From NCBI GenBank assembly GCA_018806915.1, contig JAGKQI010000069.1, positions 682,001 through 746,000 of the forward strand: 64,000 nt of DNA, read 5' to 3'. This DNA is from Phytophthora colocasiae. Lineage: Eukaryota; Oomycota; Peronosporomycetes; Peronosporales; Peronosporaceae. This document shows positions 39,945-52,203 of this stretch, one piece after another. The notes beneath the pieces are model-generated. The model was not told the origin of the DNA, did not search any database, and saw only the letters and a list, made by a program, of their open reading frames with translations. The position numbers were made by a program, and so were the translations under genes. Position 1 is the stretch's first letter. The number at the start of each line of letters is the position of its first letter.

Positions 39945-42900
39945 GGCGTTACCCCAGAGTTGTGTGTTCTAGTGTGTGTAGGACCAGAGCTGAGAAAGAT
40001 TCACGATAACACTCAACAATGCATGACTACGTTTGCCCAAGAATCGACCATACCTTCTGGAAACTCAGGGAACGAGCTACCTGAGATCGCCGACGACGCC
40101 GACCCGACACCAGACGACTCAGTGTCGTTCAGGTTGAAGGATGGCGAGTGTTATGGCTGGTGGGAAGATAACTACCCTGATCGGTCAAAGAGGGATGTGG
40201 TGATGGTGTATGATGCTGTGAATGACCATCGGACCAAGATTCTCTTGGATACTGGTGCGACCATAAATATTCTGAGTTACGACTTTGCGCGTAAGCTCGG
40301 ACTCAGACTTAAGTCGCACAAACAGACCAAGGTGTCAGGAATGGGTGGTGTTCCAACGTATATTGGTGCCAGCGCTGAGATCAAGTTGACACTTGGGCCA
40401 AGAGTGGTATATATTGTGGATGTTTGGGTCGCGAATATCGGTGAAGGAATTGACGTGCTTTTGGGAATGGGTTTTATGTTTGCTGCTGGAGTGAGAATTA
40501 GTGCTCGCGAAGGTCTGGTGTCGTTACCAGACGAGGTAGTGGTGATGATGTGTAATTGGGAACCTGGTGATCACATTGGTCGCAACAGGTCGGTTAGACC
40601 AAGTGAGGCTGTTCTTCTGAGTCCGGGTGAGGAATTTGTTGTCCGAATTGACTATGGGCCAACGAACCCCCAAAGGGAAGTCGTGTGGGCCGGACGCGGT
40701 GACCGCTGGGTTACCCAGCTGATCTATGCGGCCCGATCTTGGCCTGTGGCCGTTCGCGTGGTAAACATCTCCGATAAAAACACGTGGGTCAATGAACTTT
40801 CTGATGTCGCGAGGATCGTGGAATATGGCTTCTTCCCAAGGCATGGACGTTTCGTGCGTCCAGGTTCCGCTGCCTATCGTGATTGGGAGGTTCTGATTCT
40901 AGAAAGCACCCCGTCACCAGAGACTAAGAAACGTATGAAGAGAGAGGCGGAGTTGGAGGCTTTGATGCCGCAGCCCCCGTGTGTAGATCGCCCGGACTAC
41001 CCATGGCCGACTGAAATACTGCAACGTCCAAGGTTTGACAACGCTCGAGTGCAGTTCGTGAAACCAGAGTCACCACCGACCGTGAAACGAGTACGCTTCG
41101 CCCTGGATGCATTCACCCAGACGGAGAATGGTTGCTCCGGCGAGTCAACGGGAAGTGCGGACATCAGTACAGATACCAGAGATTTGGAAACATCCTCTGA
41201 AAGTACTCCACATACAGACCCTGGTGACTCGTTCGTTGTCATTGCCGGTGACGTCCTTGACTCAAAGCCTGAGTGTCTATTAGGTGACTCTCAGACCCCT
41301 GAGTTACCCGCGGACGATTTCGACCTAATGGATGAATCCTGGGATATTCCCATTCAGGGGATGCCTGGAACGCCTGTGGAAAAATTACGAGTGGAATACG
41401 AGCGGTGCATGAATGTTTCGAATGAAGAATTGGACTTGGAGCCGGGTGTATATATGCGAGAAGGCACGGAACTCCTCGCTCAATTACGTGACCAACTGGT
41501 CATGTTGCCTGAGCTGGAAGAATTGACACCAGAGTGTGATATCGACAGCGCTGATGTTGGAGAACCAGGAAAGACGACACCCGAAATGGAGAAGAAACTG
41601 CGTGATATTCTGAGGTACCACAGGAAAATATTCCTGGGAGATGGCAATGCAGCACCCGCACCGGCAAGGGGCGTGGTCTGTGATTTGGATGTGGGAGATG
41701 CCAAACCGGTAGCTCAACGTCCGAGATCCGTCGCTCCTCATCTCATGCTGAAGGTATACGAGCTTCTAAAGAAACTCCTGGAAACTGGTTTGATCGAGTA
41801 CTCCAACTCCCCGTGGGCATCTCCTATTGTGATCGTTCTCAAGAAGAATGGTGTTGACATACGGATGTGCATCGACTATCGCATCGTGAATGGCTTCATT
41901 CAACTGTCGCGTTACCCTCTACCTCTTATTAACGATCTCTTAATTGGTTTTGAGGCTGCCATGTGGTTCATGAGCCTGGATATGGCTAGTGGTTTCTGGG
42001 CGATCAGGATGACGGAGCGCGCACGACTGATATCAGCTTTCATTTGCCCGTTTGGACATTTTCAGTGGGTAAGGATGCCGTTTGGTCTGAAGAACGCCCC
42101 TCTTGTGTATCAGGCTATGTTAGACAATTGCCTGTGGGGATTCGTGAGACTGTCACCAGAAGAAGAAGCTGAAGTTGATGCGGAGGTTCTGGAATTCCTA
42201 CAACTCCAGCCTCAGGACTCTGAGAAGCATCTTTCAGACTCTGAGAACCATACTCCGATTTCAGAGATGCCAGCACTCACAAGTCAGATGACCGTCTTTC
42301 AGAGGAATATTCCCGTCCCCACATGCATGGGCCCAGTCCTGGGGAGGAGTTCATACATCGACGACATCGCACATGGAGCACCGACTTGGGACCAATTATG
42401 TGACGATTTGAATGCCCTGCTTTTCAGGCTTCGCTATTGGAACATTTCTGTGAGTTTGCCCAAGAGCGAGTTCGGGAAGTTGTCGATACCGTACCTATCC
42501 CACGAAATCAGTGCCGAGGGTCTGAGGGCAACACCTAAGATTGTCAAAGGAGTTGAAGAACTGCCATTTCCGTCCACGTTGAAGGGAGTTCAGAGTTTCA
42601 TGGGAAGCCTCAACTATTACAACAAGTTTATTGAGGATTTACCGGTGATTGCTGCTACCCTCTATGAGCTGACGGACGAGCAGATCCGTGCTGGACGAGA
42701 CCTGACTCGTGCAAAAGAGGCGTTCGAGATTCTGAAACGCAAGATAGTCTCTACTCCACTACTCAGACATCCAGATCGAACCAGACCGTTTGTTGTTATT
42801 CCGCACGCGAACCCTTGGGCTGCCTCAGCGGTCTTGGGACAAGAATATGAGGGAATAATACACCCAGTCCGGTTTACGGGTCGTGTCCTGAACGATGCCG

Positions 42901-45608
42901 AACTCAGGTATCATATCGCTGAGAAAGAGGTGATTGCGATCCTCAGAGTTTTGGAAAACTTCAGAGCTCTGGTGGAGTCAAGTCCGGTGATTGTGGTCTA
43001 TACCAGATACTCTGTCCTGAAATGGTTGCTGACATCGAACTCCACCGACGGCAGAAACGTCAAGTGGGGTATGAAGTTGTCGCAGTGGAACCTGGAGATC
43101 CGCCGGGTACAGCGTGACGAAGATGGACTCCCAGCTATACTCGGTGCGGGCATTACCCCCAGGGAGCATCTGGACGAGGTCTCTGAAAATCTGATCCCAG
43201 TTAAGGGGTGAGTCAAGCCGCCAGTTCCTATCAGTGTGGAAATGCTGGAAGCAGATTATCAGGGCTATGTTCTGAGCTTTGATGGTGCCGCAAAGACGTC
43301 TACCCGTCTGGGAAGCTGTGGGTGTATACTCTGGGAACTCCCGGGGTGGAGCATTCTGGAAGCCCGAGGGTTTCCCCTGACGGATGTCACGGTGAATGAC
43401 TCGGAATACTGTGGCCTGAATTATGGTCTGAAGATGGCACTCGACCACGGAATACAGGAGTTGGTGGTTGTGGGGGATTCGCGCATCGCGATACAACAGG
43501 CTCAGGGACTAATCAACTGCAATCAGCCTAACTTGCAACGGAGGTTAGCCGAATTTGAGTCTCTGAAAACCAAGTTTCAGACTCTGAAGTTGGTACATGT
43601 GAAGCGCGAGTTCAACCAAGCGGCAGATTATCTGACCTCGAAGACTTTGACCCTTGGGGAAGCTTGGCGAGTACAAGATGAGGATGAACTTATGCACCTG
43701 CGACTGGTATCCAAGGTTCATGAGAGACTGATGAAGCCTCGCCCCGTCCCGAACATGGGAGCTCAAGAGTCAAAGATACCAGACTCTGAAAATCATAATG
43801 CGTCTCCAGAGTCTGAAGATGCTCCTGGTCCGGAGTCCGCACCCCTGCCTCGATCGGTCAGAGTATTGATTGCTGTAACCCGTGCCCAAGCTCCGCCTGA
43901 CGCTAATCTGCCTGAGGATGATGACGAACGAGAACCTTTGGGGCCTTTGGAGTTCCAGGCAGAACGCTGGCGACGGATCAAGGCGCATCAGAGCCAGGAC
44001 CCGTACTTGGTTGAACTCATGAAGTTTCTGAAAGGTGACGTGGGAGATTTACCACGACCCCGAGTCAGGAAACTGGCCAGAGTTGCTGAGGACTTCGTTC
44101 TGGATTCTAGAAATATACTATATCGCCTGAGTCGCGCTACTCGAGAGCGGCCCCGGGACAATGTTGACGAACTCAGACTGGTGGTTCCCAGAGACTTGTA
44201 TCCAGACCTGTTACACTATGCTCATGAAGACTACCAAGGTGGACACCAAGGAATCAGGAGAACTTTTGAGAAGCTGAGTTCGGAGTTTTACTGGCTGGGT
44301 ATGTATGCCGATGTGGAGAGGTTTGTGAAGGAATGCGTGGACTGTGCCAGTGGCAAGGGGCGACCCCCAAATCCTGGACCGTCCCCTGGAAATATTGAGC
44401 CCAGCCGGCCATTTGAAGTGGTGTCTATGGATTTTGTGACCCACATGCCGAAATCCGCACGTGGAAACACATTTCTCTTGCTGTTCCAGGATATGTTTTC
44501 GGGATACGTAATGTGCAAGCCAATGAGTGTCACCACTGCTCAGGATGTAGCAGAGGCTTATGAGGAACGCGTTTTCAGAAACTTTGGCGCTAGCTCTCTG
44601 ATTCGTCATGATCAAGATCCTCGCTTTATGAGTGAGGTGTTCAAGTGTTTCAGGGAACTTTTGGGTAGCAGACAACGAGCTACTCTAGGGTACCGGCCTC
44701 AAGCCAACGGCCAGCAAGAGAGGTCAGTACAGACTGTGGTGCGCGCGATTAAGGCATATATCTCTGAAGCTGATCAAAGTGACTGGGATGATCACGCCGA
44801 ACGTCCGATGTTTGCTCTGAATACGTCATTCGATGCCACCCGTCTGGAAACGCCTTTCTACCTGGTACATGGTTGGGATGCTCACGGGACGGTGTCCGCT
44901 ATGCTTGGACCCAAGCCATCGACGGCTCAGGAGCGAACTGCGTACGAATGGAGGCGGAAGATGCAACGAGACTATAGCTATGCCCTGGCATGTGCCGAAG
45001 ATCTCCAGAAGAAGGCAAAGCGTGACCGGTCTGAAGAACAGACCAGAAAATGGAACGAGTTATCAGAGCGTCTGAAGTCAGGTTTCGCTATAGGCGACGC
45101 TGTATGGCTCTACATCCCTAAGGTACAAACGGGATTGAGCAGAAAACTAGCACACATGTGGCACGGACCCTTCAGGATCGAGGAGATGCTGGACGATTTC
45201 AGAGTACGACTCAAGGTTGAAGATACCGGCTACCGCGTGAACCCCTGGGTCCATGTGAGCCGTCTGAAGCCAAGGGCTCTGTTCCCCAGACGACCCACGG
45301 TGGAACTCCAGATTCCAGAAGATGATGATTTTGACGCCGCCCTGTTACCAGAAGATAGTTGGGAACCTGATATTGAAAACGGCGAGTATGAAGTGGAGAA
45401 GATTCTGGATACCCGCTGGAACAAGCGTACCAGGACGTCCAGACGCCTGCGCGAATATTTGATTAAGTGGAAAGGTTACGATGAAACTGAGTGGTTGCCG
45501 TTATCGAAGTTGAACTGTGGAGCATTACTTTACGAATTCAACCAGAGTGCACGAGCACGAGCCCGTTTTCAGGCGATGCAGGCTGGAGACGATCATCCCA
45601 GAGTCTAA
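39903..45608 (+). pseudogene. pol: B2 pol, one nonsense codon
   Basis: Frame -1 to gag. Protease (ILLDTGATINIL, about 40245), long linker, RT (VDIRMCIDYRIVNG, FGLKNAP, YIDDIAHG at about 42353) with 84 residues between NAP and YIDD, a first RNase H with catalytic Asp lost (PHANPWAASAVL, VYTRYSVL), then TGA at 43209-43211, then a second RNase H with D, E, D, D intact (SFDGAAK, NDSEYCG, GDSRIAIQQ, NQAADYL), integrase (YAHEDYQGGHQG, CVDCASGKG, MDFVTHMP, RHDQDPRF, QANGQQERS), GPY/F-like tail and chromodomain (YEVEKILDTRW, YLIKWKGYDETEW). B1 has CGA at the stop, so this is a recent C-to-T mutation; otherwise open for about 1900 codons. Confidence 0.9.
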
Positions 45609-45993
45609 TAACTCTGAAAACACATCTGGAAGTCTGATATCTGAAGGATTTCAGATATTGACTTTTAGAGTGTGGTAATCGGAGTGCGTGTTTTCAGAGA
45701 CCTATTTCTGAAATTCATGCGTTTGGATATGTGATCGACCATGTTGCTGCTTATATAAAACGACTGTGTGAATGTGAATATGGAAGTGAGTTTGTGGAGA
45801 ATTAAGTACTGGAGGATACGAAGTTATGAATAATGAGATGATGAGAAGAAGTGTGATTACGTGGAGTGATATTGAAAGATTAAGGGATTAAGGAGCTACA
45901 CTGAGGCCGGGGATTTACGTCACAAATGCAGACAACTATTTGGCTTCTCGAAGATGCAGCCTTCCCGTGGGCACCATGGTGGACACCTGAGCT
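45609..45993. other. Convergent gap of B2
   Basis: 385 bp, AT-rich, between convergent pol and antisense gene; contains CTTATATAAAACG at about 45752. No gene. Same length as in B1. Confidence 0.5.
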
Positions 45994-48900
45994 TCAGTAG
46001 TGAAGGGAGATCGGGTTCTCGGAACGCTCCGCAGGTGTCATATGATCCTTCTTGATGTCGGCAGGGACATACTGGAGCCACTCTTCGTCCGCATTCACCG
46101 TGGCCCATTGCATCCGAGCAGGCTCAATAGCGTCCAAGTCACCCAGTTGCGTCTCCAGACTCAGACACTTGGGACCCCCCAGCTCTGTGACTCTGGGATC
46201 TTGCCAGATCCAAGGGCAGGACTTGTCTGGGACAACCCAGATGCCAGGCTCTGAAAGCAGCGACTCTGGGAAATCTTTGTGCCCCAGGACCTTTCGGATG
46301 AGGGCGTTGTGCTGACGAATCATGGCGGCTCGACGCATGGACCGGTACTTGTGAAGCTCCGCAGACTTGTCGTCAGCCTCAACATCCATGGTCACCCAAT
46401 GCGTACGCTCCCAGAAGGCCTGAGCATGCTTCTTCATGCTGCGCACGATGTCTTCCACGTCAGCCAACACCATGGGCCCCAGTTCTTCCCGCTTGTGGAA
46501 GTAAAACTCTGAGAATCGGTTGTCGAACATGACTTTCCAAGGGCACGCTTCTTGCGGAGGACTGCACAGTACCGCTCAGAGTCCCAGCGCTTCTTGAGGA
46601 TGGCACATGAGTGCTTGTGCACCTCGTAGTCTGGAAAACCCAATGTCTGGCCAGTGGTGGTCTTGGTAGAGCTCACTCGTTGTACCCTGATACCATAGTA
46701 CAACCAGGAGGATGCCTCACAGTCTGGTGTTTCCACCACCTGGAGCTCCTTGACCGTCAGGGAGTTATAGGGCTTGGACACCAGACTACGCGCTTTCCCA
46801 GAAGAACTTTTGGACTTCGATCCACTTCCACTGGTGGACTTCGGGCGAGACTTAGGACTGGTGTGGGCCTTTACGGATGCGATACTCCTCTTGGACTTCT
46901 TGGTGGGGATGATAGGTCCATCATCAGAGTCTGAGTCGTCATCAGAATCCCGGGGACGTTTGGAACCAGGACGCGGGTGGTCATCAGACTTCTTGTCCCC
47001 AGACTTCTTGCTCCCAGACTTCTTGTCCTGAGACTTCTTGTCTTCAGACTTGTCGCTCTCTGAATCGCTGTCGTCAGACGCACCATCATCAGAGCTCTCG
47101 TCGTCGTCTTCGTCTCCAGACTCGATCACACCAGAATCCTTGTAATCCGGATCATCCTTGGGGTTGTCGGCGGTGGACTCGACATCACTTTCTGGATAGT
47201 TTACGTGACCATCCAGATCACCCCAGGCTGCAGGCTCGGTACCAGCTGAGATGTGACGATCCACCACCTCGTCAGCCATCTGGTAATACACTTCAGGGAC
47301 GTACTTGGCCCAAAGAGTAGCATCCAGGCGGCGAGAGAATACCAGGCTCACCAACATCTGAATGAGAGCCGGACTGCTGAAGAGACTGTGAGCCGCTTTG
47401 TCCGATGCCAACCACTCCATGGCTTTATCATACTTGATCCCAGATAGCAGGGCTTGACGGAGGTCGGGTCGAACTTCCTTCCAGACCACGTCACCAGGGA
47501 GTCTCTTGTGGACCTCAGACTTTGCCACCTTAGAATCTGCATTCGCCGGAAGCGCCGATTCTTCAACGGGCTTGTGTCCGGACGGGCGACGCTGCAAATT
47601 CTTGGAGTTCCACTTGAGCGGTCGCTTCGGAGGTGATTTCAGAGTCTGGGGCTTCGGCGGATATGACAGGTACCGTGGGCTCTCGCTCTTGGACTCTGAG
47701 GTTTCAGTACTTGGACGAGTAAGATCCAGAACTCTGGAGGTCCTCGCGGTCTTCTCAGCAGCCTGACGAGCTCGTTCCTCAGAAAGCCGTTTCTTGAAGT
47801 CAGGAACGGGTTTCTTTCGCGCGTCCAAGGCTGTCACGCTGATGATAGTCGTCCAGTTATCAGGGACGATGGTGTCCTCTTGGTATGACACCAGAAGGTC
47901 ATGGAGCCGATCCCAATTACCAGAGATTTCAGAATTCTCTTGTAAGAACTCTGAGAACCCCCACGGATCTGTGGGCTTGACCTCAGGACGCGACTTCAGA
48001 ATCGAGACCTGTGCTTGAAGATCAGCGACTTGGGACTTCAGAACTGCCTTGTCCGACTTCAGAGCTTCCACTTGGTCCTGGTAGTGAGCTTTGAGATCCT
48101 GAATCTCCGAAGTCATGCGTTCTTCTACCTCACCGGCGTCTTGCTGGGCACACTTAAGCTCGTGCTTCCAGTATTGACAGTGCAGTACCCACTCACGCTT
48201 GATTTCTTCGCATTCAGAGCGCGCTGCTGCAGCATCAATCAAGGCGACACCGTTCTGAGAACCAACGCGTTCCCGAAGGCGACGGTGAGCAGCAGTCATA
48301 AGCTTTAGGCATCCGGCCGTCCGAAAAACTTTCTCGGCAAGCCGAGTGGGGGAGACATGAGAAACCAGAGACCCCAGTTCCCGGCGAACATCTACAGACG
48401 ACGTCAAAGCATCCAGAGTACGCACGTCTGGAGTCTGGGCGCACGGAGACACAACTTCGGCGGGGTCGAAGCTTGGAATCACTCGCTCCAGCTCCCGGAG
48501 GTCTTCATCAGTAAGTGCCTCGTAACCCACGAGTACACAGGGGCCACCGTACGCATTCGCTATGTGGCGCCCTCTTCTGAAGTCTTCAGCTCGCGCGGGG
48601 GTACTCACCAGAAAGGCACGTCCCTCTGGCTTCACGCTGGGAGCGATATAGTTCTGGGGAACATCAGAGTCCCCCAACGCCGTGACTTGATCCCCTGTGG
48701 TTTTCACCAGACCCTGACGAAACAGCCGATCGACCTCTTCCGTAGACAAAAGCCGTGGGGCACCAAAGGCTCGCGGTCTGAAGACACCAGGAGTTCCCTC
48801 AGAGAATTCAGAGTGAGATTCCCCACGTGAAACCACTGGTGGCGAGAGATCACCACCACCGGCCGAGTTCATGTCATCACCAGGGAGATCCTCAGTCGGA

Positions 48901-49097
48901 CCATCGACCTGTGAGTCGGTAGGTTGGGATTCATGGGCTGGGGCGCTAGGGCTGCCACCTGGCGATGTGGCCGAACCAACATCTCCACCCTGCGACATAT
49001 TGGCAGTTGCCGAAGCAGGACAAGTGCCTGTGGCGTCGCCTGCCGCCCCATTCGGTGGGGCGTTTAAGCTCAGAGAAGCGTTCGTTTCCTCAGTCAT
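45994..49097 (-). pseudogene. B2 antisense gene (aORF), one frameshift
   Basis: ATG at 49097 (MTEETNASL); the frame is open 62 codons further upstream to the LTR region. Parts: Ser/Gly/Pro N-terminus; a region with FGAPRLLSTEEVDRLFRQG and GPCVLVGYEALTDEDLREL; coiled coil (about 340-420: EIQDLKAHYQDQVEALKSD); Pro/Lys linker; a helical block (WKEVRPDLRQALLSGIKYD, YVPEVYYQMADEV); very acidic Ser/Asp stretch then KKSGDKKSDD repeats; basic KKSKRS; then the conserved C-terminal domain (SSWLYYGI, YFHKREEL, QAFWERTHW, EPGIWVVPD, CPWIWQDPR). One base is missing or extra near 46530, splitting the last 178 codons off; B1 is continuous there. No enzymatic motif recognised. Nuclear or chromatin role possible from composition only. 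Confidence 0.75.
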
Positions 49098-49324
49098 GAG
49101 CGAAAGGACGGAGTTTTGAAAATGATCGCCTGTTTGGCGAGTCAAATTCAAGTTTCTGAGTCTGAGAGAATCAGATTGTGCGACGGGACACCAGAGACTC
49201 TGAAAACCAGGTAACTGACAAAGAGTTGCAGCTACGCTACGCTCTGAAAACCGTCTATCAGAATGTTTGATAGGCCTGGCCATGATACACAGCTTGGAGA
49301 AAGTTCCGCACTGATGGATCGTGA

Positions 49325-49338
49325 CCAGGAGGGGCGGT
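49325..49338 (+). other. Polypurine tract of B2
   Basis: CAGGAGGGGCGGT just before the 3' LTR; resembles the family-A tract GGGGGCGGA. Confidence 0.65.
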
Positions 49339-51022
49339 TGACATGATGTTAATTCCGATTTTCGAGCGACAGGTGGATATTACGTTACGATGTGATTGGT
49401 TATACTATGGGTTATAAGCGAAAGGGACTTTGGGACGCGGCCGCACCCGTGCGACATCTGTGGAAGATTGTGGATAAACCTTCGCCTGACTGTAAAGGGG
49501 CCCAAAGGACCAGAAGTGTACTTCAGAGTGTGCACAACTCTGAAGATCAACTACACTCTGTCTGGTCACCGGACTTTCCCCGACGATGAGTGCCTAAGTT
49601 CTGGCGGAAAGTCTCTCAGAAGAACGTATCTCTGAGAGACCTCATCCCGTTACCGTCCAGCGCGACGATGGATGGTTCAAGGATTCACAATATATACCCG
49701 CAAAGACCAAGTATCGCGCGCCGGACGCCGCGCACCCGCGCAACCCTCAAGATCTTCATGTACGTTGTAGCATTGGTGCTCCGTACTCTGGTTTCGTACT
49801 CAAGACTCTGGTATCTTTAATTCTGAGTGACTAAGACTCTGAAAACCAAGTGACTTCAGACTCTGAAAACCAGGATACCAGACTCCGAAACCACCGAAGA
49901 TCCAAGACCATACTGAAACCAAGTGAACCCAAGTTCAAGTCACGCATTCAAGTGATTACTGACCTGCACATCCCCCGTAATGACGTCTCTACCTGTCAAC
50001 CCATCGAGATCGGCTGCACAGCCTGCATACTGAGACCAAGTCAAAGTACCAGATGTATACAAAGACCAAGAGTACCTGAGATATGAAGACTGACTGCTCA
50101 AAGGACGCAAAAGACGACAAGAAGGAGAGAGTTACCAGAGATATATGATAGTTATGAGGAAGATAAACGATAAACAGAGTTCAATTTCCTTGCTACTGCA
50201 CAAGTCCGCTTGAGAGGTATCCAAGCCACTGCGTCATCACGTACGTCGTGTGATCTCCACCAAATTCAATCCCCTTAGGTGGAGATCAGGTAACGTAGAG
50301 ACCTGAAAGGACCCGCCTATTCCATATCCTAGTTGGGTCGTTTGTTTTGTCTCTAGCGGTAGCCCATTTCATATTGATCGTTTGGACAGGCTCTGGAGAC
50401 TAGACAGTCGTCTTCAGAGTGCAAGGTAGACTGTTATACATAGCCGATTGTATTGGTTTATATATTCCCTCTATATAAGAGGGTGGTGCGCGAACGTAAA
50501 GGGATACCAGACAGACCAGGTGTCTGGTAGCAAGTCCCTAGTTGACCTGGAGTGTTAGCCCACCGTTCAAGGGCCTAGAAAGAATAAGAACGGCTGTATA
50601 TATTTGTATATTTTCGAACTCTGTGTATTGGTTGTTTATCTCTGAAAGTCAGGTATATCGGTTCTGGATTTGTGATATTCAGACACCGATTTCAGACTTT
50701 CTCTGGTATATTAACCTCTTTTCGACCGCCGACCTCCTGGAAACCATCTTGGTTCCCAGAGATTCCGACTCCCGAACGCTCCTGGAAGGATTTCCTGAAT
50801 ACCGACACCAGACTCCAAGGGACCCTACTTCTCTTCACAACACATTCTCAGACTCCGGCGAGGGTCATATTTCCGAAGACAACGAACCCACGAGGATACC
50901 GCAAGGTACCACACGCCAACCTACCGTTGTACGGCTCTGAAAACCCCTTTTCAGTAGTCGTATAACTAGGGTTCACTATACGCCCCCTGCTCCGCGACCA
51001 AAGTTTCACTGACTTCGCGACA
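49339..51022 (+). repeat. 3' LTR of B2
   Basis: 1684 bp; four substitutions from the 5' LTR (near 50023, 50184, 50441 and 50463 in this copy), no indel. Confidence 0.95.
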
Positions 51023-51026
51023 AGAT

Positions 51027-52173
51027 GACAAACCTGAATCGCCATTGTTGCCGGCCTGGATTCAAGCTGTGGCTAGAGGGGAAGAAGATTGCGGTCGAGG
51101 CGCTTGGCGAAGTATTCAAGCAAAGCCTCATGTGCGGAACCGGCTCAGAGAGCGACGAAGACGACCGCGGTAAGCTTGTGTTCGGCTCCGAGTTCACCAA
51201 GCAAGACGAGTACGACGAGCTGGTGCAGGTCCATATTCAAGGCGATGGGAAGGCGTTGGAGGAAGAGATCGAAACCTTGGAGTCAATGACGCGTCAGCTA
51301 GACTCAGTCGGTGAGGATAAAGCCATCAACCTCGGCATCAAGTGGGACGAACACTCGTGGGATCTCGATCCAAACCGCTGCTATCCGAACAGCCCCAGAG
51401 CTACTTTCAAGTACATAATGCCTGTACGAGAAAGTCATCGCAATCGTCTTCGTGAACAACTCAAAGAAGCTGAAGACAAGCTGAAGCTAGCCGACAAGCC
51501 AGTTCGACGGCGTCTTCGTCAAGTCAGCGCGGACGACTCGAGCGACAGTGACGACGTATCGTTCGAGGGCAGCGAACGCAGGGACGCCGGCGCAGAGGAC
51601 ACCGAGACTCGTGAGCACGAGCACGCTGACGGCAGCGAACGCGGGGACGCCGACACTGAGGACACCGAGACTCGTGAGCACGGCAGCGAACGCAGGGACG
51701 CCGTCGCAGAGGGCAACAATCGGAAGAGGCGCCGCAGCACAGCGCAAGGTTCGCCACCGACGAAGCGGTCGAAGCGGTCAAAGCGGTCAAACCAGCACAA
51801 GCCCGAGTATTCGTGGACTTTGACCGACGATCTTTTGTGGAAGAACCAACAGGTGATCGGCAAGACTAAGCTCCGCGAGTGGTTGGCGATGCTGAAGAAT
51901 CCTAAGAAACAACTCGGCGAGGCAGAGATCGAAAACTACCGCAAACGCGTCAGAGACAACGCGGGCATCCCAAGGTGGTCAAACGTCCCTGCAGACCTCT
52001 GGCTGGAGTTCTTCGACATTGCATTCGGGACGAATATGCTCGACAAGGAGAGCAGCCGCGATATTCTCGCTGGGATGCTCAAGCGCGCGCCTGGGTCAAT
52101 CCCAACATTCTACAACGCGATAAACCGCGCGCTGCGAGAGTTCGACGGGAGAGAGAAGGCGGCAAGCAACTAG
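51027..52173 (+). pseudogene. Host gene, 3' part (interrupted by B2)
   Basis: Joins 33499-33881 in frame after removing B2 and one AGAT. FKLWLEGKKIAVEALGEVFK, an acidic segment, IKWDEHSWDLDPNRCYPNSP, coiled coil (NRLREQLKEAEDKLKLAD), then an imperfect acidic tandem repeat (SERRDAGAEDTETREHE and variants, three times, 51568-51716), nuclear-localisation-like basic runs (NRKRRRS, KRSKRSKRS) and a C-terminal helical region (WTLTDDLLWKNQQVIGKTKL, LWLEFFDIAFGTNM). Stop at 52173. Probably a nuclear protein; family not recognised. An ATG at 51025 formed by the TSD could start a truncated product. Confidence 0.6.
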
Positions 52174-52203
52174 CGGTGTTTTATTTACGTAGTCTAGTGG
52201 TTA

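Larger units (their letters stand above)
33882..51022 (+). mobile_element. Family-B Ty3/Gypsy element B2, full length 17.1 kb
   Basis: Complete element: 5' LTR, PBS, ORF1, gag, frameshift signal, pol, convergent gap, antisense gene, purine tract, 3' LTR, flanked by AGAT (33878-33881 and 51023-51026). I count four substitutions and no indels between the 1684-bp LTRs. Lesions found: one TGA in pol (43209) and one frameshift in the antisense gene (near 46530). B1 is a related partial copy. Confidence 0.95.

Noticed and set aside
43209..43235. TGA between the two RNase H domains of B2 as regulated readthrough
   Set aside because: B1 has CGA there and A2 is open; a point mutation explains it.
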